DNA of 47,532 bases. Origin: Defluviicoccus sp. (GTDB lineage: Bacteria > Pseudomonadota > Alphaproteobacteria > MPNO01). This document shows, piece after piece, positions 31,140 through 41,328 of the stretch. The stretch lies in the NCBI GenBank assembly GCA_022823775.1, contig JAJEHI010000111.1, positions 1 through 47,532 of the forward strand, written 5' to 3'. Under the pieces are notes generated by a model. The model searched no databases, was not told the origin of the DNA, and saw nothing but the letters and a program-made list of their open reading frames with translations. A program made the position numbers and the translations under genes. The first letter of the stretch is position 1; every line of letters begins with the position of its first letter.

Positions 31140-32105
31140 ATGGCGGTCTACACGGACGTCCCGGACGACGCGCTCAACGCGTTCGTCGGCGCATACGACA
31201 TCGGCGGCGTGCTTGCCTGCAAGGGTATCGCCGAAGGGATCGAAAACTCGAACTACCTGCTGCACACCGAGCGGGGCACGTTCATCCTCACCCTCTACGA
31301 ACGCCGGGTCGCGCCGGAAGACCTGCCCTTCTTTCTCGGATTGATGGAGCACCTGGCCGCGCGCGGCATCGCCTGCCCCACGCCGGTGCCGGGCCGCGAC
31401 GGCGAGGCGTTGCGCGAGCTCTGCGGGCGTCCCGCCGCCATCGTCACCTTCCTGAACGGAATGTGCGCGCGGAGGCCCGGCGCGGAGCATTGCGCCGCGC
31501 TGGGCCGCGCGACCGCCGAAATGCACCGCGCGGGAGAGGATTTCTCCCTCGGACGGGAGAACGCGCTGGGCCTGCCGGGCTGGCGGCCCTTGTTCGCGAC
31601 ATGCCGCGACTCGGCCGACGGGATAGCCCCGGGCATAAGCCGCGAGATCGAGGACGAGCTGGATTTTCTCGATGCGCACTGGCCCGGGGACGCCGCCGGC
31701 GGCGTGATCCATGCCGACCTCTTCCCGGATAACGTCTTCTTCCTCGGCGACCGGCTGTCGGGGATCATCGACTTCTATTTCGCCTGCAACGACCTCTACG
31801 CCTACGAGCTCGCGATCTGCCTCAACGCCTGGTGTTTCGAGGCGGATCTGAGCTTCAACGTCACCAAGGCCCGCCGGCTGATCGCGGGATACGGCTCGGT
31901 ACGCGCCGTGGAGGACCGGGAAATAGCGGCCCTTCCCGTGCTCGCCCGGGGAGCGGCGCTGCGGTTTCTCCTGACCCGCCTGCACGACGCGCTCTTTCCG
32001 CCGGAAGGCGTGCTGGTGGGTCGGAAGGACCCCCTCGAATATCTCCACAAGCTGCGCTTTCACCGGCGCGTGACGGATTCCGGAGCCTACGGACTCGAAA
32101 CATGA
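31140..32105 (+). CDS. thrB: Homoserine kinase (ThrB, aminoglycoside-phosphotransferase fold)
   Basis: A 321-residue kinase of the APH-fold ThrB type used in alphaproteobacteria for threonine synthesis (homoserine to O-phosphohomoserine). It starts [20 protein letters not shown], has [22 protein letters not shown] as the ATP-binding lobe (32-53), the catalytic [11 protein letters not shown] and the metal-binding IDFYFACND. The stop overlaps the rnhA start (ATGA). thrC, the next step, lies about 5 kb away on the other strand. Confidence 0.95.
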   Translation: MAVYTDVPDDALNAFVGAYDIGGVLACKGIAEGIENSNYLLHTERGTFILTLYERRVAPEDLPFFLGLMEHLAARGIACPTPVPGRDGEALRELCGRPAAIVTFLNGMCARRPGAEHCAALGRATAEMHRAGEDFSLGRENALGLPGWRPLFATCRDSADGIAPGISREIEDELDFLDAHWPGDAAGGVIHADLFPDNVFFLGDRLSGIIDFYFACNDLYAYELAICLNAWCFEADLSFNVTKARRLIAGYGSVRAVEDREIAALPVLARGAALRFLLTRLHDALFPPEGVLVGRKDPLEYLHKLRFHRRVTDSGAYGLET

Positions 32106-32548
32106 CCGAGATCGACATCTTCACCGACGGCGCTTGCAGCGGGAATCCCGGCCCCGGCGGCTGGGGCGCGCTGCTGCGCTACGGCGGCACCGAAAAGGAG
32201 ATGTGCGGCGGCGAGGACGCGACCACCAACAACCGAATGGAGCTGATGGCCGCGATCCAGGCGATCGAGACCCTGAAGCGCCCCTCCAGCGTGCGGCTCC
32301 ATACCGACAGCACCTATCTGAGGGACGGGATCACGCGCTGGATCGGCGGCTGGAAGGCCAATGGCTGGAAGACCGCGGCGAAGAAGCCCGTCAAGAACGT
32401 CGACCTGTGGAAACGTCTCGATGCCGCCGCGGCGCGGCACGAAATCGAGTGGCGCTGGGTCAAGGGCCACGCCGGACACCCGGACAACGAGCGCGCCGAC
32501 GAGCTGGCGCGAATCGGCCTCGCGCGGGCGCGCGAGGCCGGTGCGTAA
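32102..32548 (+). CDS. rnhA: Ribonuclease HI
   Basis: A 148-residue RNase H1 that removes RNA from RNA-DNA hybrids. The catalytic carboxylates are Asp9 ([16 protein letters not shown]), Glu47 (NNRMELMA), Asp69 (LHTDSTY) and Asp133 (ERADELA), with the flexible-loop histidine in [11 protein letters not shown]. The basic handle [19 protein letters not shown] is present. The ATG at 32102 overlaps the thrB stop; longer frames upstream lie inside thrB. Confidence 0.97.
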   Translation: MTEIDIFTDGACSGNPGPGGWGALLRYGGTEKEMCGGEDATTNNRMELMAAIQAIETLKRPSSVRLHTDSTYLRDGITRWIGGWKANGWKTAAKKPVKNVDLWKRLDAAAARHEIEWRWVKGHAGHPDNERADELARIGLARAREAGA

Positions 32549-32564
32549 CGCGTACTTACGGGAA

Positions 32565-33047
32565 TCAGAGCTGGCCGAGGATGGTGCCCGCGTCGCTCAC
32601 CTCGTACCCGCCGCCCTCTTCGAGGTTTAGCTGGGTCACGGTGCCGTCCTCGACGATCATGGAGTAGCGGCGCGACCGTACCCCGAGGCCCCGGCCGACG
32701 AGATCGAGCTCGACATCGAGCGCCCTGGCGAAATCGGCGCTGCCGTCCGCCAGCATCTGTACCTTGTCGCCGACGCCCTGGTCCTTGCCCCAGGCATCCA
32801 TCACGAAGACGTCGTTGACCGCCACGCAGGCGATGGCGTCGACGCCCTTGGCCTTGATCGCGTCGGCCTGCTCGACGAAGCCGGGCAGATGCTTGGCGGA
32901 GCAGGTCGGCGTGAACGCCCCGGGAACCGCGAAGAGAACGACCTTCTTGCCGGAGAACAGCTCGCCGGTGTCGACCGCCGCCGGACCCTCCGCGCCCATC
33001 GCCGTCAGGGTTGCGGAAGGAATCTTGTCGCCGACCTGGATTGTCAT
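32565..33047 (-). CDS. Peroxiredoxin (Prx5/AhpE-like redoxin)
   Basis: A 160-residue peroxiredoxin of the PrxII/Prx5 group that reduces peroxides. The peroxidatic Cys49 sits in VPGAFTPTCSAKHLPGF; the downstream NDVFVMDAWGK and SRRYSMIVEDG stretches are typical. No clear resolving cysteine in the Prx5 position, but Cys74 is present (IACVAVND). The ATG at 33047 has GAGGGG about 10 nt upstream. Convergent with rnhA; no terminator is seen in the 16-bp gap. Confidence 0.93.
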   Translation of the reverse strand: MTIQVGDKIPSATLTAMGAEGPAAVDTGELFSGKKVVLFAVPGAFTPTCSAKHLPGFVEQADAIKAKGVDAIACVAVNDVFVMDAWGKDQGVGDKVQMLADGSADFARALDVELDLVGRGLGVRSRRYSMIVEDGTVTQLNLEEGGGYEVSDAGTILGQL

Positions 33048-33132
33048 GTCATGCCCCTCGCTGGTGTTTCGATCCGGGTGACATAGGCGATGGGCGCGCG
33101 CTTGTCACCCCGGCCGAACGCTCTTTTTCGGC

Positions 33133-35277
33133 TCAGCGTTCGGCGATCCGGGGCGGCCCGCCGGCGGCCCGGTCCATGGCTTCGAGCACCGCCGTTTCGG
33201 TTAGGAGTTCGGGCAGCGGCTCGCCGTTCGGCCGCGCCGGTCCGTAGACCGCGTTGAACGGTATCCCGAACCGGCCGAAGGACTTGAGATAGGCACCGAT
33301 CTCGTCGCTCGGCCGGGTCCAGTCAGCGACCATCGCCACCACCCCGTCGCCCGCCAACCGGCCCCGCACGGTTTCGTTGTTGAGAACCAGCGCCTTGTTG
33401 ACCTGGCAGGTTATGCACCAGTCGGCGGTGACGTCGACAAACACGACGGCGCCGGACGCCACGGCGGACGCTATGGCCTGGCGATCGAAGGGCTTCCAGT
33501 GGGCGGGGACAGAAACGGTTGCGCCGCCCGGCCCCGGGCCGGACCAGATCGCGATCGCGAGCGCCGCCGCGCCCGCGATTCCGGCAAGGCCGCGCCCGAG
33601 CCGCGGCGTCCGTTCGACCCCCGGGCGCGCCAGAACGAGCCCGAGGAGCAGCGCCGCCAGAGCCGCGGCGACCGCGACGGCGGACCGGGTGCCGAGCTGG
33701 ACCGCCAGTACCGTCACCAGCCAGATGGCGGTCCCCAGCAGCAAGATCCCGAGACCGCGCCGGAGCGTCGCCATCCACGGCCCCGGACGCGGCATCCGGG
33801 TCGCGATGCCCGGGAAGGCGGCGCCCGCCAGATAGGGCAGGGCCAGACCGATCCCGAGGCACAGGAACACGGCATAGATTTCCGCGCTGCCGCGCGAGAG
33901 CGCGAAGCTGACCGCCGTGCCGAGGAACGGAGCCGAGCATGGGGTCGCCAGCAGGGTCGCGAAGACACCGGTCAGGAAATGGCCCGGCACCCCCTTGTTC
34001 CGCTGGCCGCCCGCCGCGGCGGCCATGTCGGACACCCTCCCCGGAAGGCGGATCTCGAACAGGCCGAAGAGATTGGCCGAAAAGAGCGTGACCACGATCG
34101 CCATGAAGACGAGGAAGACGGGCTGCTGGAACTGGACCCCCCAGCCGACGGACTCGCCGGCGAGACGGAGCCCGGCAACACCGGTGGCAAGCACGAGGAA
34201 GGAGACGAGTATGCCCGCCGCGGAAGCGAGGAAACCGGTCCGTACCTCGCGCCGGTCGCCCCCGCCGTGTCCCATGGCGGAAACCAGCTTCAGCGAGAGA
34301 ACCGGGAGCACGCAGGGCATCAGGTTGAGGATCAGCCCGCCCGCCACCGCGAGCAGGAGGACCAGCCAGAGCGCCCTCTCGGAAACCGGCGCGGCGGCCG
34401 GAGAGGCGGTTTGCGCGGCGGTGGGCGTCAGCGCCTGTTCGGATGCGCGGACGCCGTCGACCACGGTAAGGATCATCTCCCGCCCGGCCAGGCTGCCGCC
34501 GCCCTTTGGCGGCGCGAGCGCCGCGATGCGGGCGAACGCGGTCTTGCCGTCCGGATCGATCCGGTAATCGGGCGGGCCGAACCCCCAGCCTTCCGGCCCC
34601 TCCACGTAGATGTCGGGTCGCGACAGCGGCGCGTCCGCCGCGATCGTGAGCTCCAGCGCCCGGGTTACGTCCCCGCCCACCGCGGACAGGGACGCGACGC
34701 GGATCGGAAGATCGGGGCCGCTCCGCGGGACGAGCGCGGCGAACCGCTCGATCAACGCGGTTTCGACCGACGAGGTCGCCGCCCCTCGCGGAAGCCGAAG
34801 CGCGAGGTCCGCGACATAGGGAACGCAAACGTCGTCGCAGGTGAGGTAGGGAATTTTGGCCTGGATCAGGAGCGGGCTGCCGGGCTCGACCAGCGTCGCG
34901 TCCACCGGAAGAACGACCTCGTCGCCGTAACCGAGCGTCTCGAGGCCGATCACCGAAAAACGCTCCGGCGCCGGCCAGGAGAGCGCGGCCTTGTCGAGAT
35001 TCTCCGAGCCCGACCAGTCCGGTTGCGGCGGGAACCCGGCATCGCCCGGCGAACGCCAGTAGATCTTCCAGCGCTCGTTCATCCGGAAATGGATGCCGAG
35101 CCGCAGCGTTCGATCGTCGCCGACGGCGTTCGACGCGGCGATCAGGCGCACCGCCCCGTGCTCGTTGGTCCACCACTGGGACGCCGCCGCGCGCGCTTCG
35201 CCCGGCCATGCGGCGGACAGCGCCAGCGCGGCGAGACCGAGGAAAACGGCCATTGCGGATGTCACGTTGCGAATCAC
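33133..35277 (-). CDS. DsbD/ScsB-like thiol:disulfide interchange protein
   Basis: A 714-residue membrane protein that moves reducing power from cytosolic thioredoxin to the periplasm. A signal sequence (1-30) precedes an N-terminal periplasmic DsbD-like domain with the CDDVC pair (Cys147, Cys151). About eight to nine membrane segments follow with the paired cysteines Cys322 (MPCVLP) and Cys447 (ATPCSAPF). A C-terminal thioredoxin-like domain has WCITC (Cys621, Cys624) and GIPFNAVY. The large N-terminal domain resembles ScsB more than E. coli DsbD. Divergent from yqgE; adjacent to a peroxiredoxin, which fits a redox role but the two may be independent. Confidence 0.92.
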   Translation of the reverse strand: MIRNVTSAMAVFLGLAALALSAAWPGEARAAASQWWTNEHGAVRLIAASNAVGDDRTLRLGIHFRMNERWKIYWRSPGDAGFPPQPDWSGSENLDKAALSWPAPERFSVIGLETLGYGDEVVLPVDATLVEPGSPLLIQAKIPYLTCDDVCVPYVADLALRLPRGAATSSVETALIERFAALVPRSGPDLPIRVASLSAVGGDVTRALELTIAADAPLSRPDIYVEGPEGWGFGPPDYRIDPDGKTAFARIAALAPPKGGGSLAGREMILTVVDGVRASEQALTPTAAQTASPAAAPVSERALWLVLLLAVAGGLILNLMPCVLPVLSLKLVSAMGHGGGDRREVRTGFLASAAGILVSFLVLATGVAGLRLAGESVGWGVQFQQPVFLVFMAIVVTLFSANLFGLFEIRLPGRVSDMAAAAGGQRNKGVPGHFLTGVFATLLATPCSAPFLGTAVSFALSRGSAEIYAVFLCLGIGLALPYLAGAAFPGIATRMPRPGPWMATLRRGLGILLLGTAIWLVTVLAVQLGTRSAVAVAAALAALLLGLVLARPGVERTPRLGRGLAGIAGAAALAIAIWSGPGPGGATVSVPAHWKPFDRQAIASAVASGAVVFVDVTADWCITCQVNKALVLNNETVRGRLAGDGVVAMVADWTRPSDEIGAYLKSFGRFGIPFNAVYGPARPNGEPLPELLTETAVLEAMDRAAGGPPRIAER

Positions 35278-35456
35278 GTCGGTTGCACCAATATCGCTCT
35301 TGCCGATCCTGGGCTATACTTCGAATCGAGGCCGATGTGGCCAGCGTACCGGGAATATAGATCGGCGATGCGCATCGAAAATTCAAATCGTCGTGCGCGC
35401 CGCGACCTTCCGAACCGGTTTCGCTCCGCCCTTCGGCCCTGTCGGGAGGACATGGC

Positions 35457-36032
35457 ATGAGTGCCGGGGACGACAGCGAAGGTTATCTGACGGGTCAGCT
35501 TCTGGTGGCGATGCCCCAGATGGAGGACTCGCGCTTCGTCAGGTCGGTCATCTACATGTGCGCCCATACCGCCGAGGGCGCGATGGGGCTGGTGGTCAAC
35601 AAGCTGATGGACAATATCAGCTTTCCGGACCTCCTCGAGCAGCTCAACCTCGCCGAGTCCGAGGCGCCGGACGGGATCAACGTCCATTTCGGCGGCCCGG
35701 TGGAGACCGGACGCGGCTTCGTCCTGCATTCTTCCGATTACGTTCAGGATGCGACGCTGGTGATCGACGAAACCGTCGCGCTGACCGCGACGATCGACAT
35801 ACTCAAGGAGATCGCCGTCGGAAAGGGGCCGAAACACCGCCTGCTCGCGCTCGGCTACGCCGGCTGGGGGCCGGGTCAGCTCGACGACGAGATCCAGCGC
35901 AACGGCTGGCTGTCGGTTCCCGCGGACGACGGCCTCATCTTCGGCGAGGGGCTCGACGACCGCTGGGAGCGCGCGATCGCCAAGCTCGGCATCGACGCCG
36001 GCATGCTGTCGGGCGCCGCCGGCCGCGCCTGA
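35457..36032 (+). CDS. yqgE: YqgE/AlgH family protein (DUF179)
   Basis: A 191-residue cytosolic protein of the YqgE/AlgH family. [52 protein letters not shown] and [16 protein letters not shown] are diagnostic. The biochemical function is not established; AlgH was first linked to alginate regulation. A GGGAGG site lies about 9 nt before the ATG at 35457. Divergent from the DsbD-like gene; the 179-bp gap contains TATACT (35317-35322) as a possible -10 but no convincing -35. Confidence 0.93.
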   Translation: MSAGDDSEGYLTGQLLVAMPQMEDSRFVRSVIYMCAHTAEGAMGLVVNKLMDNISFPDLLEQLNLAESEAPDGINVHFGGPVETGRGFVLHSSDYVQDATLVIDETVALTATIDILKEIAVGKGPKHRLLALGYAGWGPGQLDDEIQRNGWLSVPADDGLIFGEGLDDRWERAIAKLGIDAGMLSGAAGRA

Positions 36033-36049
36033 GCCGGCGAGGCTCTGGA

Positions 36050-36165
36050 GCCTGTCCGTTTCGGTTGGAGGCGCTTCACCCGCTTTCTTCCGTCATGGTC
36101 GGCCTTCGCCGAGCATGACGGTGAGGAGACAAGCGCAAAAACGGTTTTGTCCAAAACGGATAGGC
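36050..36165. repeat. Palindromic intergenic repeat, copy 1
   Basis: Outer inverted ends GCCTGTCCGTTT (36050-36061) and AAACGGATAGGC (36154-36165) differ at one base. Inside is a hairpin CCGTCATG..CATGACGG (about 36090-36121). The reverse complement of the centre matches 47222-47275 over about 50 bp with few differences, so this is a dispersed family. It fills the whole gap between yqgE and the convergent M16 peptidase gene and could act as a bidirectional mRNA end. Confidence 0.7.
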
Positions 36166-36166
36166 C

Positions 36167-37423
36167 CTAAGACAGCGCCGCGGCGATCTCCTCGTAGTCG
36201 GGTATCGCGGCCTCGGGCCCGAGGATCGCGACCGTCGGCCGGCCGGCCCGCAGGCGCCCCGAAATGCGGGCGACCGAATCCCGGTCGACCGCGTCCACCG
36301 CTTCGGCGACCTCCTCGATCGGCAGCACCCGGCCGAAGATCAGCGTGTGGCGCGCGATCTGCTCCGACCGCGCCGCGGTGCTTTCGAGCGACATCAGGAT
36401 TCCGGCCTTGAGCTGGGCCTTGGCGCGCCGCAGTTCCGCCTCCGCGATGTCGTCGGCGATCGTCGCCAGATTGGCGCAGATGCGCTCCACCACCTCGGTC
36501 GCGCTCTCCGCTCCGGTGCCCGCGTAGACCCCGAACAGCCCGCTGTCGGCGTAGCTCGAATTGAAGCTGTAGATCGAATAGACCAGCCCCCGTTCCTCGC
36601 GGATGTCCTGGAACAGGCGCGAGGAGAGGCCGCCGCCCAGCGCCGCCGAAAACACCGCCAGAGCGTAGTAGTCGGGATCGCGGTGGGGGATGCCTTCCAG
36701 GCCAACGACCAGATGCAGCTGCTCCTGCGCCCGGACGTCCCGGCTGTCCCCGCCGGCATAGACGGCGGGCTCGGGCGCGAATCCCGCCGTGCCCTCCATG
36801 GAGAAAAAGGCCTCCCCGGCGCGGCGGACGAAATCGTCGTGGTCGACCTTTCCCGCCGCCGCGACGACGATCCGGCCGGCCGTGTAGTGGCGGGCGATAT
36901 AGTCGACCAGCGCCCCGCGCTCGATGGCGGCCACCAGCTGCGGCGTGCCGAGCGTCGGGCGGCCGACGGGCTGGTCGGGAAAGGCGGTCTCCTGAAACCG
37001 GTCGAACACGACGTCTTCCGGCGTGTCGTTGCTCTGGCCGATCTCGCGCAGAATGACCGCGCGCTCGCGTTCGAGCTCGTCGCCGTCGAGCGCCGCGTGC
37101 TGCAGGATGTCGGCGACGATGTCGAGCGCGAGCCCCTCGTCGCCGGCAAGGACGGTCGCGTGGAAGGCGGTGAACTCGCGCGAGGTGTAGGCGTTCAGGT
37201 GCCCGCCGACCGACTCGATCTCTTCGGCGATCGTCCGGGCCGAACGCCGGCGGGTGCCCTTGAAAGCCATGTGCTCGACCAGGTGCGCGATACCGTTTAC
37301 CTCGGCGCGTTCGTGCCGGGTGCCGACATCGATCCACGCGCCGAGCGAGACGGTTTCCACCGTCGCCATGCGGTGGGTGACGACCCGGAGCCCGCTCGCG
37401 AGCCGCGTCGAACGGACGCTCAT
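36167..37423 (-). CDS. M16 family zinc peptidase (processing-peptidase-like)
   Basis: A 418-residue insulinase-fold peptidase close to mitochondrial processing peptidase beta. The inverted zinc motif is His47-x-x-Glu50-His51 in GIAHLVEHMAFKGT, with the distal ligand near Glu127 (ILREIGQ). N-terminal TRLASGLRVVTH, YTSREFTAFHA, PTLGTPQLV, GLSSRLFQDIREERGLVYSI and a C-terminal partner domain are all present. The ATG at 37423 overlaps the thrC stop (ATGA), the usual thrC-M16 pairing in alphaproteobacteria. Confidence 0.94.
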   Translation of the reverse strand: MSVRSTRLASGLRVVTHRMATVETVSLGAWIDVGTRHERAEVNGIAHLVEHMAFKGTRRRSARTIAEEIESVGGHLNAYTSREFTAFHATVLAGDEGLALDIVADILQHAALDGDELERERAVILREIGQSNDTPEDVVFDRFQETAFPDQPVGRPTLGTPQLVAAIERGALVDYIARHYTAGRIVVAAAGKVDHDDFVRRAGEAFFSMEGTAGFAPEPAVYAGGDSRDVRAQEQLHLVVGLEGIPHRDPDYYALAVFSAALGGGLSSRLFQDIREERGLVYSIYSFNSSYADSGLFGVYAGTGAESATEVVERICANLATIADDIAEAELRRAKAQLKAGILMSLESTAARSEQIARHTLIFGRVLPIEEVAEAVDAVDRDSVARISGRLRAGRPTVAILGPEAAIPDYEEIAAALS

Positions 37424-38826
37424 GCGGCCCCCCTCAGGCCGATCCGGTCGCGCACGAAGGCCATGATGGGCGCGGCGTCGTTGGCGAAGGTCTCGACGCG
37501 TTCGGGGAGCGTCATCAGCGACTCGAGACGGGCGGGCAGGTTCGGCCGCGTGCCCGTCGCCGCCTCCACCGCGTCGGGGAACTTCGCCGGGTGGGCGGTC
37601 GCCAGGGCGATCAGCGGAATACCCGGGTCGCGTCTTTGCGCCTGCCCCACCCCGTATCCGACGGCTGTGTGAGGATCGAGCATGACGCGCGAGCGCTCGA
37701 AGACCTCCGCCACGGTCCGGCGGGTCTCGTCGTCGTCGCGCCGGCCGGCCGCGAACAGGCCGCGCATGCCGGCCATCGTCACCGCCGCGACGGTCATCCG
37801 CCCGGACTGGCGGAAGCGCTCCATCGCCCGGCGCACCGCGGCGGGATCGCGGCGCACATAGTCGTAGAGCAGGCGTTCGAAATTGCTCGACACCTGGATG
37901 TCCATGCTGGGGCTTATGGTCGGCACCACGTCGCCGATCTCCATCGCGCCGGTCTCGAGGAAGCGGGCGAGAATGTCGTTGCGGTTGGTCGCGACGATCA
38001 GCTGGTCGACCGTCAGGCCCATGCAGCGCGCGACATAGGCGGCGAACACGTTGCCGAAATTCCCCGTGGGTACCGAGAACGCGACGGGCCTGCGGGGAGC
38101 GCCGAGCGCGACCCCGGCGGTGACGTAATAGACCGCCTGCGCGGCGATCCGCGCCCAGTTGATCGAGTTGACGGCGGTCAGCCGGCACTCGGCGCGGAAC
38201 CGGACGTCGCCGAACATCGCCTTGACCAGCGCCTGGCAGTCGTCGAACGTCCCTTCCACGGCGATATTGTGGACGTTTGCGGCATCGACGGTGGTCATCT
38301 GGCGGCGCTGGACCTCGGACACCCGGCCCCTGGGGTGCAGCACGAAGATCTCCATGCCGGCCCGGCCGCGGCAGGCTTCGATGGCCGCCGAACCCGTGTC
38401 GCCGGAGGTGGCCGCGACGACGGTCACCTTTTCGCCGCGCTTCGCGAGCACGTGGTCGAACAGGCGGCCGACGAGTTGAAGGGCGTAGTCCTTGAAGGCC
38501 AGCGTCGGCCCGTGGAACAGCTCCAGAAGCCAGCTATTGGTGTCCAGCTGCACCAGCGGCGCGACGGCGGGGTGTTCGAAACCGGCATAGGCCTCGGATG
38601 CGATCCCGGCGAGCGTCGCTTCGTCGATCCCGGGCGCGGCGAACGGGGCGATGACGCGGGCCGCGACCTCGTGATAGGGGAGCGCCGAGAACCCGGCCAG
38701 CGTCCCGGCGTCGAATTGGGGCCAGGCCTCGGGCAAGTAGAGGCCGCCGTCCGGGGCGAGCCCGCTCAACAGCACGTCCTCGAACTCGATGGGCGGCGCT
38801 TCGCCCCGCGTACTCAGGTATTTCAC
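37420..38826 (-). CDS. thrC: Threonine synthase
   Basis: A 468-residue PLP enzyme converting O-phosphohomoserine to threonine. MKYLSTRGEAPPIEFEDVLL, the PLP lysine Lys112 in GPTLAFKDYALQ, TSGDTGSAAIEA, VNSINWARI and FSVPTGNFGNVFAAYVA are characteristic. The stop overlaps the M16 peptidase start. With thrB 5 kb away it completes the last two steps of threonine synthesis. Confidence 0.97.
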   Translation of the reverse strand: MKYLSTRGEAPPIEFEDVLLSGLAPDGGLYLPEAWPQFDAGTLAGFSALPYHEVAARVIAPFAAPGIDEATLAGIASEAYAGFEHPAVAPLVQLDTNSWLLELFHGPTLAFKDYALQLVGRLFDHVLAKRGEKVTVVAATSGDTGSAAIEACRGRAGMEIFVLHPRGRVSEVQRRQMTTVDAANVHNIAVEGTFDDCQALVKAMFGDVRFRAECRLTAVNSINWARIAAQAVYYVTAGVALGAPRRPVAFSVPTGNFGNVFAAYVARCMGLTVDQLIVATNRNDILARFLETGAMEIGDVVPTISPSMDIQVSSNFERLLYDYVRRDPAAVRRAMERFRQSGRMTVAAVTMAGMRGLFAAGRRDDDETRRTVAEVFERSRVMLDPHTAVGYGVGQAQRRDPGIPLIALATAHPAKFPDAVEAATGTRPNLPARLESLMTLPERVETFANDAAPIMAFVRDRIGLRGAA

Positions 38827-38930
38827 CCGCGGTCCCCCAACGTCGACGATGGCATATACGCCGCTTACCGCCCCGGGACAACCGAGGCCCCCTCGTCAGC
38901 CCTGTCCGAAATTCCTATGCTCCGGCCGCG

Positions 38931-40031
38931 ATGACCGGCCTCGACCGCAACACGCTCAACCTCGGCCTGTTCGGCGCAAACTGTTCCGGCGGGCTCGCCA
39001 CGTCGACCTTCCCGGACCGCTGGGAAGCGACCTGGGAAAACAATCTCGCGCTCGCCCGCATGGCGGACGATGCCGGCATGGACTTCATGCTTCCGCTCGG
39101 ACGCTGGATCGGTTACGGCGGCGAGACCAACCACAACGGCTCGAATTTCGAGACGCTGACCTGGGCCGCCGGCATCCTCGCCGCCACCAGGCGCATCATG
39201 GCGTTCGGCACGCTGCACGTGACGCTGATCAATCCCGTCTTCGCCGCCAAGCAGATGGTCACCTGCCACCATATCGGCGGCGGGAGGTTCGGGCTCAACA
39301 TCGTCTGCGGCTGGTACCAGAAGGAGTTCGACATGCTGGGCGTCGACCTCGGCGCCCATGACCGCCGCTACGATCTCGGCCAGGAATGGCTCGACATCGT
39401 CAACCGGGTGTGGACCGAGGACGAGCCGTTCGATTTCGACGGCGAGTTCTTCACCCTCAGGTCGACGGTGCTCGAACCCAAGCCCCTCGACCGGCGCCGC
39501 CCGATGCTGGTCTCGGCCGCGATGTCGCCCACCGGGCGCGCGTTTGCGCTCAGAAATGCCGACATGCTGTTCACCGTGGTCTGGGATATTGACGACTTGC
39601 CGGCCCAGGCGGCGGAAATCCGGAACGAAGCCGGCGCGCGGGGCCGCGAAGTGGGCATTTTCACCAACGCCTATGTCGTCTGCCGCCCGACGCAGAAGGA
39701 CGCCGACGAATACCACCATCACTACGCCGTCGAGCATCGCGACGCCGAAGCGGTCGAGACCATGGTCGTCGAGCGGGGCTGGGACAGGCCGGGCATCCCG
39801 GAGGAACGCCGTCAACTGTTCCGCCTGCGCGCCGCCGGCGGGAACAGCGGCTTTCCCATCGTGGGCGATCCGGACCGTGTCGCGGAAACCATGCGCCGGC
39901 TGTCGGACGGCGGCGTGACCGCGCTCGCGCTGGGTTTCCCCAACTATCTCAAGCATTTCCCCTATTTCCGCGACGAGGTCCTGCCGCGGCTGGAGCGGAT
40001 GGGACTCAGGACGCCCGCCGCGCGCGGCTGA
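38931..40031 (+). CDS. LLM-class flavin-dependent monooxygenase (RutA/SfnG-like)
   Basis: A 366-residue bacterial-luciferase-fold monooxygenase. The segment GGRFGLNIVCGWYQKEFDML with ARMADDAGMDFMLP and NFETLTWAAGILAATRRIMA places it near RutA, which opens uracil, and the sulfone/alkane-sulfonate oxygenases. It probably uses FMNH2 from a separate reductase. The other rut genes are absent, so uracil use is not implied. No clear ribosome site lies before the ATG at 38931. It is divergent from thrC and its last 26 bp overlap a convergent MFS gene. Confidence 0.87.
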   Translation: MTGLDRNTLNLGLFGANCSGGLATSTFPDRWEATWENNLALARMADDAGMDFMLPLGRWIGYGGETNHNGSNFETLTWAAGILAATRRIMAFGTLHVTLINPVFAAKQMVTCHHIGGGRFGLNIVCGWYQKEFDMLGVDLGAHDRRYDLGQEWLDIVNRVWTEDEPFDFDGEFFTLRSTVLEPKPLDRRRPMLVSAAMSPTGRAFALRNADMLFTVVWDIDDLPAQAAEIRNEAGARGREVGIFTNAYVVCRPTQKDADEYHHHYAVEHRDAEAVETMVVERGWDRPGIPEERRQLFRLRAAGGNSGFPIVGDPDRVAETMRRLSDGGVTALALGFPNYLKHFPYFRDEVLPRLERMGLRTPAARG

Positions 40032-41328
40032 CGGCCACGCCGGCGGCAAGACGGACCCCGCGGGGCGCAGCCATCCAGATGCAGAAGATCGAGACCAGCG
40101 CCAGCGCCACGCAGAGCGTGAAGGCGGGCCCATAGCTGCCGGCGCGGTCGAATATCACTCCGGTGACCCACGGCCCCGCTCCGGCGCCCAGATTGCCGCC
40201 GATGCTGACGAAGCCGAACACCACGGCAAAGCGCGGCCCGGAATAGATGTCGGCGACGATGGTGCCGTAGAGCGCGCCGAGCCCGTAGCCGAACAGGCCC
40301 TGGCAGGCGACGATCGCGTAAACCACGGCCGGCGACGGCACGCTGGGCAGCACGAGCAGCAGGACATAGCACAGCGCGAATCCGGAAAGCGCGATCGTCC
40401 AGGCCCACTCCCGCCCGATGCGGTCGGACAGCCCGCCCACCCCGACCTGCCCGAAAATTCCGCAAAACCCGACCAGCCCCAGCGCGAGCGCGGCGAAGTC
40501 GGGCGAGAAACCGACATCCAGCAGGTATTTGGTCTGGTGCACCTGAACCGCATACCAGGCGAACAGCCCGGTGAAAAAGCCGAGAGTCACCCACCAGAAA
40601 CGGGAGGTCCGCAGCGCGCGGGCGAGCGTCCAGTCGGTCTCCGTCCATCGCCGGTCGACCACGGTGTCGGGCGGCGCGGCGCGGCGCGCGCCGGGTTGCC
40701 TGTTGTCGCCGTCCGGCTCGAGACCCACCGAAGCGGGGTCCTTGCGCTGGGCAATCACGTTGAGCGGCACGATCACCGCGACCAGGAGCACGGCGAGCGA
40801 CAGGCAGGCATCGCGCCAGCCCTCGGTTTCGATGACCCCCTGCAGCCAGGGAAGAAGGATGATCGCCCCGACGCCGACGCCGGAGAACGCGACCCCCGTC
40901 GCCAGCCCGCGGCGGCGCACGAACCAGTTCGGCAGGAACATCGAGTGGCCGGCATAGCTCATCGAGACCGCGAAGCTCACGGTCATGACGCCGAGGGTGA
41001 GATAGAACTCGACCGGCGTCGTCGCCATGGTGGCGCAGACGAGGCCGGTCGCGGTAATCGCGGCGCCCGTCGGGATCATCACCCGCGGCCCGAAGCGGGT
41101 CATCACGAAGCCGAGCGTCGGCACCAGCATGACCGACGCGGCGAATCCGACCGAGAACGCCGCCGCCGTCACGCCGCGCTCCCAGCCGAACTCGTCGAGG
41201 ATCGGCGGGAACAGGAGCGAGAACGAGGTCCGGGCGCTGACCCCGACCGACATGGTGACGAAAGCGATCCCGACCACCGCCCAGCCGTAATAGAACGGCA
41301 GCCGCGCGGCGATCGAACGGCCGTTCAT
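40006..41328 (-). CDS. MFS transporter (monocarboxylate/oxalate-formate antiporter type)
   Basis: A 440-residue carrier with about twelve hydrophobic segments. It begins with LPFYYGWAVVGIAFVTMSVG and has SARTSFSLLFPPILDEFGW, LPTLGFVMTRFGPRVMIPTG and GLSDRIGREWAWTIALSG, the signature of the oxalate/formate-monocarboxylate group of MFS carriers. A long loop (DRRWTETDWTLARALRTSRF region) separates the two halves. Its ATG at 41328 directly abuts the stop of the next MFS gene (TGAATG). The 3' end overlaps the LLM oxygenase gene by 26 bp. Substrate unknown. Confidence 0.85.
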   Translation of the reverse strand: MNGRSIAARLPFYYGWAVVGIAFVTMSVGVSARTSFSLLFPPILDEFGWERGVTAAAFSVGFAASVMLVPTLGFVMTRFGPRVMIPTGAAITATGLVCATMATTPVEFYLTLGVMTVSFAVSMSYAGHSMFLPNWFVRRRGLATGVAFSGVGVGAIILLPWLQGVIETEGWRDACLSLAVLLVAVIVPLNVIAQRKDPASVGLEPDGDNRQPGARRAAPPDTVVDRRWTETDWTLARALRTSRFWWVTLGFFTGLFAWYAVQVHQTKYLLDVGFSPDFAALALGLVGFCGIFGQVGVGGLSDRIGREWAWTIALSGFALCYVLLLVLPSVPSPAVVYAIVACQGLFGYGLGALYGTIVADIYSGPRFAVVFGFVSIGGNLGAGAGPWVTGVIFDRAGSYGPAFTLCVALALVSIFCIWMAAPRGVRLAAGVAVSRARRAS